From an uncultured Coriobacteriaceae bacterium (GTDB lineage Bacteria; Actinomycetota; Coriobacteriia; Coriobacteriales; Atopobiaceae): 43,314 nt of DNA. The notes under the pieces were generated by a model. It was not told the origin of the DNA and ran no database searches. It saw only the letters and a list, made by a program, of their open reading frames with translations. Position 1 is the first letter of the stretch. Each line of letters begins with the position of its first letter. The stretch is taken from contig CADBYM010000027.1 of the NCBI GenBank assembly GCA_902798915.1, positions 1-43,314 on the forward strand, in the 5' to 3' direction. The position numbers were made by a program, and so were the translations under genes. Shown here one piece after another: positions 31,704 to 40,212 of the stretch.

Positions 31704-32753
31704 TTAATTTGCCCTGCTCACAAAGAAGTCTGCCATAGAAAGAAGAATCGTGCGAGCGTCATCGGAAATTGGCGCGTCGGTGACGCGCAGCTTTGCCTTC
31801 TCCGCAAGCGATTGGGCGTAGTCCCGCGCGTATGCGATGGCGCCTGACCGCTCGGCGAGCTCGACCGCTCGCGCACGTGCGCCCTCGTCCGCAAGATGGG
31901 ACGAGAGAATCGACCGCAACTCGGTGGCGTCCGCCTCGCTCAGCTGGCGAAGCGCCCGCACCATCACGAGCGTGCGCTTTCCCTCCGTCACGTCGCTGCG
32001 GAAGTCCTTGCCTTGCTTTCCCGCATCGCCGACGAGATTGAGAAGGTCGTCCTGTATCTGGAATGCGAGGCCGGCCGCCAGGCCATACTCTCGGAGCGTC
32101 TCGATCTGCTCTTGGGTCGCATGCCCGCAGATGGCGCCGAGCACGAGCGGTGAAGCCGCGGAGTAGTGGGCCGTCTTGAGCGTTGCCATGGCGAGGTAGT
32201 CCTCCTCAAGAAGGTCCCAGCGCTCGTCGCGCACCCAGCCCAGATCGAGTGCTTGGCCCTCCAGCGTGTGACGCTCCATGGCGTAGAGCTCATCGAAGAG
32301 GCTCATCCGCACGTCGACGGGAAGGCTCTGGTCGTGCATCACCTGCGCGACGACGTCGATGACTCCCATGTCGCCCGCGTTGATGGCGATTCCCTCTCCA
32401 TCCGAGACGTGGAGGCAGGGGCGGCCGCGCCTGAGCTCGCTCTGGTCTGCGATGTCGTCATGGATGAGGGCTGCAGCCTGAAAGATCTCTATGCTGCACG
32501 CGGTGGAAAGCGCATCCTCCGCGTGGCCGCCCACGGCCGTGCAACCCAGGAGGCAGAGCGCCGGCCGTATGCGCTTGCCGCCTGCCCGCACGAGCCGTGC
32601 GAGCGGCTCATACAAATACTGCTCGAGGTCAGGGGCGCATGCATCGTCGGCCGCCTGTGGCAGTGATTGCGCGATGGCTTGTTCGATGCCGGGGAGTACG
32701 CGCTCAAGAAAGGCGGTGAACGCGCCTCCACCGGTCATGTTGGGCTGTGCCAC
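31704..32753 (-). CDS. Polyprenyl (geranylgeranyl/heptaprenyl-type) diphosphate synthase
   Basis: A 349-residue all-helical prenyltransferase that extends allylic diphosphates with isopentenyl diphosphate. The first Asp-rich motif is HDDIADQSELRRGRP, the second FQIQDDLLNLVGD, with GGKRIRPALCLLG in between the N terminus and motif one. Chain length cannot be set by eye; it may feed menaquinone or a lipid carrier. GTG 32753 is chosen because GAGGG lies just before it and it begins 2 nt after the galE stop; ATG 32738 is a weaker alternative. Confidence 0.85.
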   Translation of the reverse strand: MAQPNMTGGGAFTAFLERVLPGIEQAIAQSLPQAADDACAPDLEQYLYEPLARLVRAGGKRIRPALCLLGCTAVGGHAEDALSTACSIEIFQAAALIHDDIADQSELRRGRPCLHVSDGEGIAINAGDMGVIDVVAQVMHDQSLPVDVRMSLFDELYAMERHTLEGQALDLGWVRDERWDLLEEDYLAMATLKTAHYSAASPLVLGAICGHATQEQIETLREYGLAAGLAFQIQDDLLNLVGDAGKQGKDFRSDVTEGKRTLVMVRALRQLSEADATELRSILSSHLADEGARARAVELAERSGAIAYARDYAQSLAEKAKLRVTDAPISDDARTILLSMADFFVSRAN

Positions 32754-32755
32754 GG

Positions 32756-33811
32756 CTATCCCTCGTACCCGTTGGGGTTGTGGCTCTGCCAGTTCCAGCT
32801 GTCGCGGCACATCTCCGCAATGCCGTACTTGGCCTCCCAGCCCAGCTGCTCGCGAGCCTTGGTGCAGTCGGCCCAGTTGGCCGTGACGTCACCGGCGCGG
32901 CGCGGTTCGATGACGTAGGGGAGGTCGCGCCCACAGGCGGCCGAGAATGCCTTGATTATCTCGAGCACACTGGTGCCGGTACCGGTGCCGAGGTTGAACA
33001 CCTCGCAACCGGCCTTGCCGGCCATCCATGCCAGCGCGGCCGCGTGACCCTCGGCCAGATCCATCACGTGGATGTAGTCGCGCACGCCTGTGCCATCGGG
33101 CGTGTCGTAGTCATCGCCGAAGACGTGCACCGCATCGCGACGCCCCACGGCCACCTGTGCCACGTAGGGTAGCAGGTTGTTGGGGATGCCCTTGGGGTCC
33201 TCGCCCATGAGGCCCGAGGGATGCGCGCCGATGGGGTTGAAGTAGCGCAGCAACACGACGTTCCACTCCGGGTCGGCCACGGTGAGCGAGCGCAGGATTT
33301 CCTCGATCATCCACTTGGTCCAACCATAGGGATTGGTCGCGGGCTTCTTGGGCGAGTCCTCGGTGAGCGGCAGCGCATCCGGGTCGCCATAGACGGTGGC
33401 GGAGCTGGAGAAGACGATCGACTTGCAACCGTGATTGCGCATCACGTCCACGAGCGCGAGCGTGTTGCCGATGTTGTTCGTGTAGTACTCGACGGGCTTC
33501 TGAACACTCTCGCCCACGGCCTTGAAGCCGGCGAAGTGGATGACGGCCTCGATGTCGAACTCGTCAAACACGGCGTCGAGCGCGTCCTTGTCTGCCACGT
33601 CAGCACGGACGAAGGTGAGCCGCTCGGCTGCGTCGTCGCCCACGATCTGGTCGATGCGGTCGAGGACCTTCTCGCTCGAGTTGGAGAGGTCGTCGACCAC
33701 CACGACCTCGTAGCCTGCCTCGAGCAGGACCACGACGGTGTGGCTCCCGATGAAGCCGCACCCGCCGGTGACGAGTACGCAGGAGTCGCTTGGCTGTGTG
33801 TTGTCTGGCAT
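32756..33811 (-). CDS. galE: UDP-glucose 4-epimerase
   Basis: A 351-residue extended short-chain dehydrogenase that interconverts UDP-glucose and UDP-galactose. The NAD-binding motif is VTGGCGFIGSH near residue 15. The catalytic SSSATVYG segment and NPYGWTKWMIEE with the YxxxK pair are present (here Y-G-W-T-K). Other blocks are YFNPIGAHPSG and RDYIHVMDLAEGH. The long in-frame extension upstream is excluded, since GGAGG lies 7 nt before ATG 33811 and gives the normal length. Confidence 0.95.
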   Translation of the reverse strand: MPDNTQPSDSCVLVTGGCGFIGSHTVVVLLEAGYEVVVVDDLSNSSEKVLDRIDQIVGDDAAERLTFVRADVADKDALDAVFDEFDIEAVIHFAGFKAVGESVQKPVEYYTNNIGNTLALVDVMRNHGCKSIVFSSSATVYGDPDALPLTEDSPKKPATNPYGWTKWMIEEILRSLTVADPEWNVVLLRYFNPIGAHPSGLMGEDPKGIPNNLLPYVAQVAVGRRDAVHVFGDDYDTPDGTGVRDYIHVMDLAEGHAAALAWMAGKAGCEVFNLGTGTGTSVLEIIKAFSAACGRDLPYVIEPRRAGDVTANWADCTKAREQLGWEAKYGIAEMCRDSWNWQSHNPNGYEG

Positions 33812-33901
33812 GTGTCTTCCTCCGCTGGAAGTAGATGGCGTGTTTTCGAATCGGCAAGAGTATATTACAGGCGACGAAGCCAAACCCGATTGGACGAAAG
33901 T

Positions 33902-33928
33902 GCCACAAAGGGACCGTCCCCTTGTGGC
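33902..33928. repeat. Interspersed inverted repeat upstream of galE
   Basis: GCCACAAAGGGA and TCCCCTTGTGGC form 12-bp arms with one A-C mismatch around CCG. It lies in the 176-bp gap between galE and the HAD gene. A related sequence occurs at 37989-38016 (ACAA...GG...CCGTCCCC...TTGT). Probably a small repeat family or terminator of the HAD gene. Confidence 0.5.
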
Positions 33929-33987
33929 GCCACAGCCCACGAGGACCCAAGGGTGCTGCTCATGGGCCAAGATCTGGGTCAATGCAG

Positions 33988-34821
33988 CTAGATGAGTCCG
34001 AGATGCTTGAAGGCGTTGAACAGGCCATCCTCGTTTACATCGTCGGTGATGTAGTCGGCTGCCTCCTTGATTTCGGGCCCACCGTTGCCCATGGCGACGT
34101 TGTATGCGCAAAGCTCAAACATCGAGAGGTCAATCTTTGCGTCGCCGAAGCTGATGGTGTCGGCCTGGCTCGCGCCGAGATGCTCAAGCAGCACCTGGAT
34201 GGCGTGCTTCTTTGTGATGCCCTTGGGACCAAGGTCGCCAAAGAGCGCCTGCTCGTCCTTGCCACCCCAGGTGTTGCACTCCATGTCGGGGAACTCCGCC
34301 TTGGAGTCGAGGTGGTCCTGGTAGCTGGAGAGGATGAAGCTGACCTTGTTCACGTCGTCGCGATACAGCTCGTCGGTGCGGATCATGCCGTCGATGAAGG
34401 CTTGGCCGGCGCCTGCTGCCTGCTCCTCGCTCGCACCCTTGCCCATGGCGTACTTCTTCATGGCTTCGGGTGCCTGCTCGACGAACCAGCTGTTGATGTA
34501 CATGCCGCTGTTTGCCTCGAGGTAGAAGCCGAGATGACGCTCGTTGCACCAGTCGACGATGTGCCTGACCTGCGCAAGGCTCAGCGCCTGGTGCATGACG
34601 ACCTCGCCGGCATCCTCTACGTAGCCGCCGTTGGCGCCGATCATGCCGTCGAGTTCGGGCAGGTCGCGCTGGGCGATCTCTGCCTTTGAGCAGCCGGTGC
34701 AGATATATACCTTGTGGCCGTTTGCTCGCGCGAGCTCCACGGCCCTGGCGGCGGATTCCGGGCACTTGGCGTCGTAGTCGATGAGGGTGCCGTCGACGTC
34801 CAAAAACACGATCTTGCTCAT
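33988..34821 (-). CDS. HAD superfamily (Cof-type) sugar-phosphate phosphatase
   Basis: A 277-residue hydrolase of the HAD IIB/Cof class. Motif I is FLDVDGTLI with the nucleophile Asp and the acid/base Asp two residues on; motif II is YICTGCS; motif III/IV is seen in ISFGDAKIDLSMFELC and VAMGNGGPEIKEAADYI. The large type-IIB cap lies between about 85 and 195. Such proteins dephosphorylate sugar phosphates or flavin or pyridoxal phosphates; the substrate is not told. GAGAGG lies 8 nt before ATG 34821. It is probably its own transcript. Confidence 0.88.
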   Translation of the reverse strand: MSKIVFLDVDGTLIDYDAKCPESAARAVELARANGHKVYICTGCSKAEIAQRDLPELDGMIGANGGYVEDAGEVVMHQALSLAQVRHIVDWCNERHLGFYLEANSGMYINSWFVEQAPEAMKKYAMGKGASEEQAAGAGQAFIDGMIRTDELYRDDVNKVSFILSSYQDHLDSKAEFPDMECNTWGGKDEQALFGDLGPKGITKKHAIQVLLEHLGASQADTISFGDAKIDLSMFELCAYNVAMGNGGPEIKEAADYITDDVNEDGLFNAFKHLGLI

Positions 34822-34928
34822 TGCGGGTCCTCTCTGGTGGGGGCGATTCCTTCAATATGCTATCACGTCCGGACATGCTTGGCTTGGTGTAGTATGGGGC
34901 GCAGCTGAGGAACGGCGAGGAGGTCGCA

Positions 34929-35207
34929 ATGGCGCAGAGTGGCAAGGGCAACGGCGGCAACGACTGGAATTCGCTCATGCAGAGCCGTGAGGCCCAAGTG
35001 GTCTTGTACGGCATCGTCGTGGTCTTCTGTGCGTATCATGCAATCGACGCGGTGCGAGAGCTCATGTCGCCCGAGCGCTCGGCGGCGTTGGTCGAGGCGA
35101 TGGGGCAGACCGCATACTATGTCGTTACCATACTGCGTGCGGTTGTGTGTGTCGGCACGGGTGCTGCGTTCGCCCGCATGGCGCTGCGTGCATTCCGCGA
35201 GAAGTAG
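34929..35207 (+). CDS. Small two-helix membrane protein
   Basis: A 92-residue protein with a polar N terminus (MAQSGKGNGGNDWNSLMQSR) and two hydrophobic helices: VVLYGIVVVFCAYHAIDAV (24-42) and AYYVVTILRAVVCVGTGAAF (62-81). No family is recognised. GGCGAGGAGG precedes ATG 34929. The next gene starts 27 nt after its stop, so it is probably co-transcribed with the phosphoesterase/ROK fusion; a membrane partner role is only a guess. Confidence 0.65.
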   Translation: MAQSGKGNGGNDWNSLMQSREAQVVLYGIVVVFCAYHAIDAVRELMSPERSAALVEAMGQTAYYVVTILRAVVCVGTGAAFARMALRAFREK

Positions 35208-35234
35208 CGGAAGGCTTACGGGAGGTGCGCGATC

Positions 35235-37448
35235 ATGGCAGTCTTCGTCACTGGCGACATTCACGGTTGGCTCGACATCGGCAAGCTCACCCCAGAGCGG
35301 TGGCCCCAGGGCATGAAGCTCAGGCGCAGCGACATCGTGGTCATATGCGGAGACTTCGGCCTTGTGTGGAACAACCCCATCCGCTTGGAAGAGAAGTTCT
35401 TCATCGACTGGCTGGACTCGCGGCCTTGGACCACGGTGTTCGTGGACGGCAATCACGAGAACTACGATTTGCTCGACAGCTTTCCCGTCACCACGTGGCG
35501 CGGCGGCAAGGTCGCGCGGCTGCCGGGAGCGTGCAACGTCATACACCTCCTGCGTGGCGAGGTGTATGAGATGGGGCGCGACGGCAGGTGGTTCTGCATG
35601 GGTGGCGCGCCGTCGCACGACATCCAGAGCCGCGTGGAGGGCGTGAGCTGGTGGCCCCGCGAGGTGCCCAGCCAGGCCGAGATGGACGCGGGATGGGCGA
35701 ACCTCGAGCGCGTGAACTTCTCGGTTGACTATGTGTTCACGCATGAGGTGCCGCGCGGCCTGCGGCGCTTCGCGATGGCGCGCCACTACGACCCGAGCCG
35801 CGTGCAGGATGACCCGCTCTCTGCCTACCTGCAGAGGATTGACGACCGCCTTGACCGCCGACGCCTGAAGATGTGGTACGCCGGCCACTACCACGACGAC
35901 ATCATGCTGCGCGACAAGCGCCACTGCGTGCTGTACAACCAGGTGGTCCCTTTGGGCGAGTTGCCGGACGGCAAGGTGCATCGCCACATGCCCTACTGCC
36001 AGGAGTCGTGGTTTGGCATCGCGGGCATAAGCAAGCATTATCGCGAGTGGGTCCTCTCGCGCCGCATCATGGGCTGCACCATCACGTGGTCCGATAACGA
36101 GAACATCAAGATGGCGACCAACACGATGTTTGGCAGGATCACGTTCTACCCACAGCCGAAGGGGCCCGAGGTCGTCGAGATGCGCATCGTGCGCAAGATC
36201 GACGGCGCGCCCATGTTCCGCGTGCGCTTCGAGCTCAACGACGAGCTGCGGGCGCAGGAACTCTTCCTCGAGATGACCAGCGTGCTCGAGCATACCGACA
36301 CGCGGCCCCCGACGCGCGTACTTCTCTGCTGCTCGGCTGGCATCACCTCGGTCATGTACCAGCGCAAGCTCAACGAGCTTGCCGAGTCGCTCTCCCTGCA
36401 CTACGACTTCACGGCCATGCCGCTCGATGCCGCCATCGCGAAGGGCGGGACCTATGACGTGGTGATGGTCGCCCCGCAGTTGGGGTACCGGCGCGTGGAC
36501 GCGCAGAAGGCCTACCCCAATGCCATGGTCATCGAGATTCCGGGCGAGATATTCGCGCGCTTCGACGTGGACGCCACGCTGCACCTGCTCTTTGACGCGA
36601 TGGGCGAGGGCGTCGAGCAGGCGCCGGCGGGCCGGGACATCCAGATCGTCCGTCCCATCGACAACACCAAGGACGTCATGGTCGTCTCGGTGATCCATCG
36701 TGCGGACACGTCGGTCATCGGGTATCGCGTCTTTGCAAACAAGGGCATCGCGGTCGACGGCACCATGTACAAGCGGCATGTGAACTTCCGCGACATCGAA
36801 GACGTGCTCGCGACCATCAAGGTCGACGGCATCGACGTGCGCAAGCTCGATGCGGTGGGCATTGCCATGCCGGGCGTCATCAACCGCGAGTCCGTCTCGA
36901 TGCCGGCGTCGGACATCCGCGACTACGACCTCGGGCGCGAGCTGGAGCGGCGCTACGGCATCGAGGTCTACATGGACAACGACGCCAACGCGGCGGCCAT
37001 GGGATGCTACATGAGCCAGACGGACTTCGACTCGGTCGTCTTCCACATACAGCAGACGGGCATGTTTGCGTGCGGGGAGGGAATCGTCGTGGACGGCCAC
37101 CTCGCAAAGGGGCGGCTGAACTATGCGGGCGAGCTTGAGCCGCTCGGCGGCATCCTCAACTTCACGGCGGATCCCTACGAGTTGGTGTGGACCTACGAAG
37201 GGATGACCGAGGTGGTCGCAGGCTACCTCACGGCGAGCATCTGCACGGTGTCGCCCGACGTCATCTACGTCGCGGCACCGCTGGTGCGCAGTATGGACGA
37301 GCTGCGCGAGTGGCTGTGGCGCACCATCCCCATGGCCTATGTGCCCGAGCTGCGCTGGGTGGGGGACTATCGCGAGCTGATGTACTTGGGCGAGCTGGCG
37401 CTCTGCATCGACAAGCTCACCAACCCGCGCCCCCATCGCAAGTGGTAG
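35235..37448 (+). CDS. Three-domain fusion: metallophosphoesterase, PTS IIB-like, ROK sugar-kinase-like
   Basis: A 737-residue protein. Residues 1-245 are a calcineurin-like phosphoesterase with the full metal set: GDIH (D8, H10), GD40, GNHE (72-75), TH170E and GHYH (217-220). Residues 250-355 have no motif recognised here. Residues 360-450 resemble the PTS lactose/cellobiose IIB fold: VLLCCSAGITS with C366 as candidate phospho-cysteine. Residues 478-640 match the ROK family: VGIAMPGVIN and MDNDANAAAMG with candidate catalytic D583, then AGELEPLGG. The ROK zinc motif and HTH are missing. The combination suggests phospho-sugar signalling or turnover, but the role is unknown. No EIIA or EIIC gene is adjacent. 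Confidence 0.75.
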   Translation: MAVFVTGDIHGWLDIGKLTPERWPQGMKLRRSDIVVICGDFGLVWNNPIRLEEKFFIDWLDSRPWTTVFVDGNHENYDLLDSFPVTTWRGGKVARLPGACNVIHLLRGEVYEMGRDGRWFCMGGAPSHDIQSRVEGVSWWPREVPSQAEMDAGWANLERVNFSVDYVFTHEVPRGLRRFAMARHYDPSRVQDDPLSAYLQRIDDRLDRRRLKMWYAGHYHDDIMLRDKRHCVLYNQVVPLGELPDGKVHRHMPYCQESWFGIAGISKHYREWVLSRRIMGCTITWSDNENIKMATNTMFGRITFYPQPKGPEVVEMRIVRKIDGAPMFRVRFELNDELRAQELFLEMTSVLEHTDTRPPTRVLLCCSAGITSVMYQRKLNELAESLSLHYDFTAMPLDAAIAKGGTYDVVMVAPQLGYRRVDAQKAYPNAMVIEIPGEIFARFDVDATLHLLFDAMGEGVEQAPAGRDIQIVRPIDNTKDVMVVSVIHRADTSVIGYRVFANKGIAVDGTMYKRHVNFRDIEDVLATIKVDGIDVRKLDAVGIAMPGVINRESVSMPASDIRDYDLGRELERRYGIEVYMDNDANAAAMGCYMSQTDFDSVVFHIQQTGMFACGEGIVVDGHLAKGRLNYAGELEPLGGILNFTADPYELVWTYEGMTEVVAGYLTASICTVSPDVIYVAAPLVRSMDELREWLWRTIPMAYVPELRWVGDYRELMYLGELALCIDKLTNPRPHRKW

Positions 37449-37562
37449 CGCGCCGCAGACTCCTGATGACTACTATGGTCGGCTAAACCGTAGAGAATAA
37501 CGGACGGCAAACGTTCCTTGCCGAAAGCTCGTGCATGTGAGCAGGTTCCGCTCCCACTTTCG

Positions 37563-37865
37563 TCAAGGGGTCCATGTCTCTGGCAGTGGCCGAGCATACG
37601 CAGGGTGCGCGTACGCCTCCTGTGCGACCAGCGAAAAGAGTGGGACGATGCCCTCACGCGCACCCAAGCGGTGGTAGAAGCCGTACGTCGCCTTGGAGTA
37701 GCCCTTCCGGGGAAGCACCTTATGGAAGGGGTCGGGCATGGTGTAGATGGAGGGAATCAGGGCGTAACCAAAGCCAGAGTCAACCAAGCAGTATGCCTCC
37801 GACGACGTGGCGCAGTGCGTGACGGAACTCGTGGGAGTGGTGGAGGAATATTTACCCCCAGATTA
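37563..37865 (-). pseudogene. LysR-type regulator C-terminal remnant
   Basis: The leftward frame gives ...TSSEAYCLVDSGFGYALIPS then IYTMPDPFHKVLP and YGFYHRLGAREGIVPLF, ending PLPETWTP. The 'LVDSGFGYALIP' segment is typical of the C-terminal part of the LysR effector-binding domain. The N-terminal HTH and most of the domain are missing and there is no start with a ribosome-binding site. It is a decayed gene end in the 635-bp gap between the fusion gene and the lipoprotein. Confidence 0.55.
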
Positions 37866-37885
37866 ACGTCGGTGTGGCGGTTCTT

Positions 37886-37976
37886 GCCACGCGGACGCAA
37901 AACCCGGGGAATCCAGCCACACGGACGCTAATCTCGAGGAAGGCGATCCACACGGACGTCAATCTCAGGGAATCCA
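37886..37976. repeat. Three tandem imperfect 30-31-bp repeats
   Basis: Three units of the form (g/t)CCACxCGGACGxxAAxCxCxxGGAA occur at 37886-37915, 37916-37946 and 37947-37976, followed by a partial GCCACGGG. They lie about 110 bp upstream of the lipoprotein start. They could be binding sites or slippage products. Confidence 0.7.
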
Positions 37977-37988
37977 GCCACGGGCCAG

Positions 37989-38016
37989 GGACAAACGGCT
38001 CCGTCCCCCATTGTCC
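37989..38016. repeat. Interspersed inverted repeat upstream of the lipoprotein gene
   Basis: Outer arms GGACAA/TTGTCC and inner arms ACGG/CCGT can form a two-part stem. It shares ACAA, the CCGTCCCC core and TTGT with the repeat at 33902-33928, so the two look like members of one small family. Confidence 0.45.
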
Positions 38017-38083
38017 TCAAGCTATTGTTGTCTTACGCTATGCAAAAGAGCATTTGTTGCGTGAAACCATATGGGAGGCAGCA

Positions 38084-39742
38084 ATGACTGGGATGGTACC
38101 AAAGACACCACGTTCGGCTGGCGTGCGTTCCGTCCTTGCCATTGTGGCAACGATATGTCTGCTGGGACTTGTGGCTTGTGCGGCATCCGCACCGACCAAT
38201 GTAAGCTCTCAACCGGAGGCTACGGATGCAAGTGATACGCCGGAGCTCGAGCCTATCCCCGAGTTCGGCGATTATACGGCAAATTACGGTACTTGTATGG
38301 CGGGTGACGGCGAGCACCTCTTCTTTTATGGCAAGTACGGGATTGGCCATAGGATCTATCGCACCGACGCGAGTTTGGACTCTCCGGTCGTGATCGACGA
38401 GATTGACTCCGAACGCGTCGACGCGCTGTGCGTGGCGGATGGGTGGCTCTACTATGCCATAGCGGTCGACGATGGCGAGCAAGACTACGAGATTCGCAGG
38501 GTCCGCTTGGATGGCAGCGATCCCCAGTCCGTGCGTCATACAGAGAACGAGGTAGACCAGCTCCTATGGCTGGACGGCTCGCTCGTATGCAGCGAGGGAG
38601 GATCGCTGGAAATCGGCAATCCGGAGTCGGATGAGTATGAGAAGCTCACGCCTGAGGAAGGTGTTATCCGCCACGTTGTCGCGACCGAAGGCGGGTTGCT
38701 CCTTACGGCGAGCGACATCGGCGGAGAGGACGGAAAGCTCTATCGCCTGACATACGATGGCTCGAGCTACGAATTCGAGACGCTGGCTGAGGTTGGGTGC
38801 GCAGATGGCTTTGCCGCAGTGGGTGATGACGTCTACTTCCTCGCACTCCCCGAAGACGAGAAGGACGACGAGGACGATCAGGACTTCGAACTCATGCGGC
38901 TTGATGCGTCGGGAGGCATCACCACGGCTGGCGTTCACAGGCAGTTTCGCGAGGTCGATGAGGACTGCGATGGGCGCGCACGTCTCGTTTCCCATGGAGC
39001 ATATGTCCTATACAGCTCGTATGCCCCCAGATCCTACGAGTGGAGCCACTTTGGCTTCGATACGGCTACTGGTTGTGAGTTCGCCTTACAAATCACAGCC
39101 AACGAGTACATCCACCATGGAGTACAGATCTGCGACGCAACGGATGGCTTCGTGTTCCTCAGAGACACTGACGCGTCTGGGTACAGTAACGACCACAAGG
39201 TTCTAGACGTCACAGAACCTGAGAAAGACAACAAATACCTGCGGTCCAATTGGGAACAAGGGCGTCTCTATCCATACACCCTTAGTGCTGTGCTCGAAGA
39301 CCCAGACGATGCGGTTATCGTCGCACGCGAGGAGGCGGCGAAGGCTGAGGCAGAGGCTGCTGCAGCCGAGGAAGAGGCCGCGGCAGCCGCGGAGCGAGCC
39401 GAGAAGTACAAAGACGAGCCCTATGGTCCTGGTACGAGCGGGCTGCATTTCTCTGCCGGCTCACAAATGACGTGCTACCGCCTGGTGCGTATGGACGGCT
39501 CAACTGAGTTCATGGAGCTTCTCAAGCCCGGCGAGAGCAAGGACGTGAGCTTCCCCTGCGGGCGCTACACCCTCAAGGTCGCCAAGGGCACAACGTGGAT
39601 CTCTGACGAGGACGCCTTTGGCTCGGCGGGCAGCTACAGCACGACGGATGTCTTTACCTTTGAGGAGGGCGAGTCCTACCAGATATCGGGTGGCGAGCGT
39701 GGAGACTTCCACCACGATGACAGCGGAGGCTTCTTGGGTTGA
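38084..39742 (+). CDS. Surface lipoprotein with propeller-like repeats and Ala/Glu coiled coil
   Basis: A 552-residue lipoprotein. The signal peptide has a hydrophobic core (SVLAIVATICLLG) and lipobox LVAC with the lipidated Cys at 32. Residues 60-390 hold repeats of the type YYxxxxDGxxxxxxRVxLDGS (GWLYYAIAVDDG, RRVRLDGSDPQSV), like DUF5050-type propellers. An Ala/Glu-rich helix with EAEAAAAEEEAAAAAERAE (about 415-440) could be a coiled coil. The last 100 residues are beta-rich (FMELLKPGESKDVSFPCGRY). The role is unknown. GGGAGG five bases before ATG 38084 decides the start. Confidence 0.7.
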   Translation: MTGMVPKTPRSAGVRSVLAIVATICLLGLVACAASAPTNVSSQPEATDASDTPELEPIPEFGDYTANYGTCMAGDGEHLFFYGKYGIGHRIYRTDASLDSPVVIDEIDSERVDALCVADGWLYYAIAVDDGEQDYEIRRVRLDGSDPQSVRHTENEVDQLLWLDGSLVCSEGGSLEIGNPESDEYEKLTPEEGVIRHVVATEGGLLLTASDIGGEDGKLYRLTYDGSSYEFETLAEVGCADGFAAVGDDVYFLALPEDEKDDEDDQDFELMRLDASGGITTAGVHRQFREVDEDCDGRARLVSHGAYVLYSSYAPRSYEWSHFGFDTATGCEFALQITANEYIHHGVQICDATDGFVFLRDTDASGYSNDHKVLDVTEPEKDNKYLRSNWEQGRLYPYTLSAVLEDPDDAVIVAREEAAKAEAEAAAAEEEAAAAAERAEKYKDEPYGPGTSGLHFSAGSQMTCYRLVRMDGSTEFMELLKPGESKDVSFPCGRYTLKVAKGTTWISDEDAFGSAGSYSTTDVFTFEEGESYQISGGERGDFHHDDSGGFLG

Positions 39743-40025
39743 CGCCTTCGGCTCGTGGTGGGGTCGGGACCCCGATAGGCGGACAACGACGGGCATAGAC
39801 GTCATGGCTGCAAACACCCAGAGCAAGGAGATGCTTGAGGGGGAGTGCAAGTATCGTGAGACATTCGACGAGGCCGAGGCGATGCGCGAACTCGAGAAGC
39901 GTTCGGCCCTCGTCAGGGGGTATGACTCGCTGCACTTCTATCTCTACTCGATGCACCCCCTTTCGCGTGACACCTTGTTGCCGTTGAGGACCTCTATCGG
40001 TAAGGTCAATTGGCGCGGACAGTAG
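39739..40025 (+). pseudogene. Remnant of a DUF234-type DEXX ATPase C terminus
   Basis: A frame without a start reads FGSWWGRDPDRRTTTGIDVM, AANTQSKEMLEGECKYRETF and RGYDSLHFYLYS before a stop at 40025. GxDVxAAN...GECKYR is the C-terminal nuclease-like signature of DEXX-box ATPases with DUF234. The ATPase part is absent. It overlaps the last bases of the lipoprotein gene and precedes another ATPase of a related class. Confidence 0.6.
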
Positions 40026-40132
40026 CCTCTCGAATGCCATGCAGCCGGGATCGTAAATGTCTTCCCCTTGGTCAACCATGGGTGTTACGTCGAAGCGCTC
40101 CCGGGGCTCCTATCTCTGCGGCGGCTCTTGCC

Positions 40133-40161
40133 TTGAGTGAGTACATATTATGCTGTACACT
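40133..40161 (+). promoter_or_regulatory. Candidate promoter of the first DUF4143 ATPase gene
   Basis: TTGAGT (40133-40138) and TACACT (40156-40161) are separated by 17 bp, in AT-rich sequence 52 bp before the start. A perfect 12-bp palindrome GTTGCTAGCAAC (40184-40195) follows in the 5' leader and could be an operator. Confidence 0.5.
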
Positions 40162-40212
40162 ACACAAAATTAGAGAATTTCATGTTGCTAGCAACGTAAA
40201 AGGAGCATAGTT

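Noticed and set aside
37874..38083. 70 extra in-frame codons before the lipoprotein start
   Set aside because: They cover tandem repeats and would bury the signal peptide; GGGAGG fixes the start at 38084.
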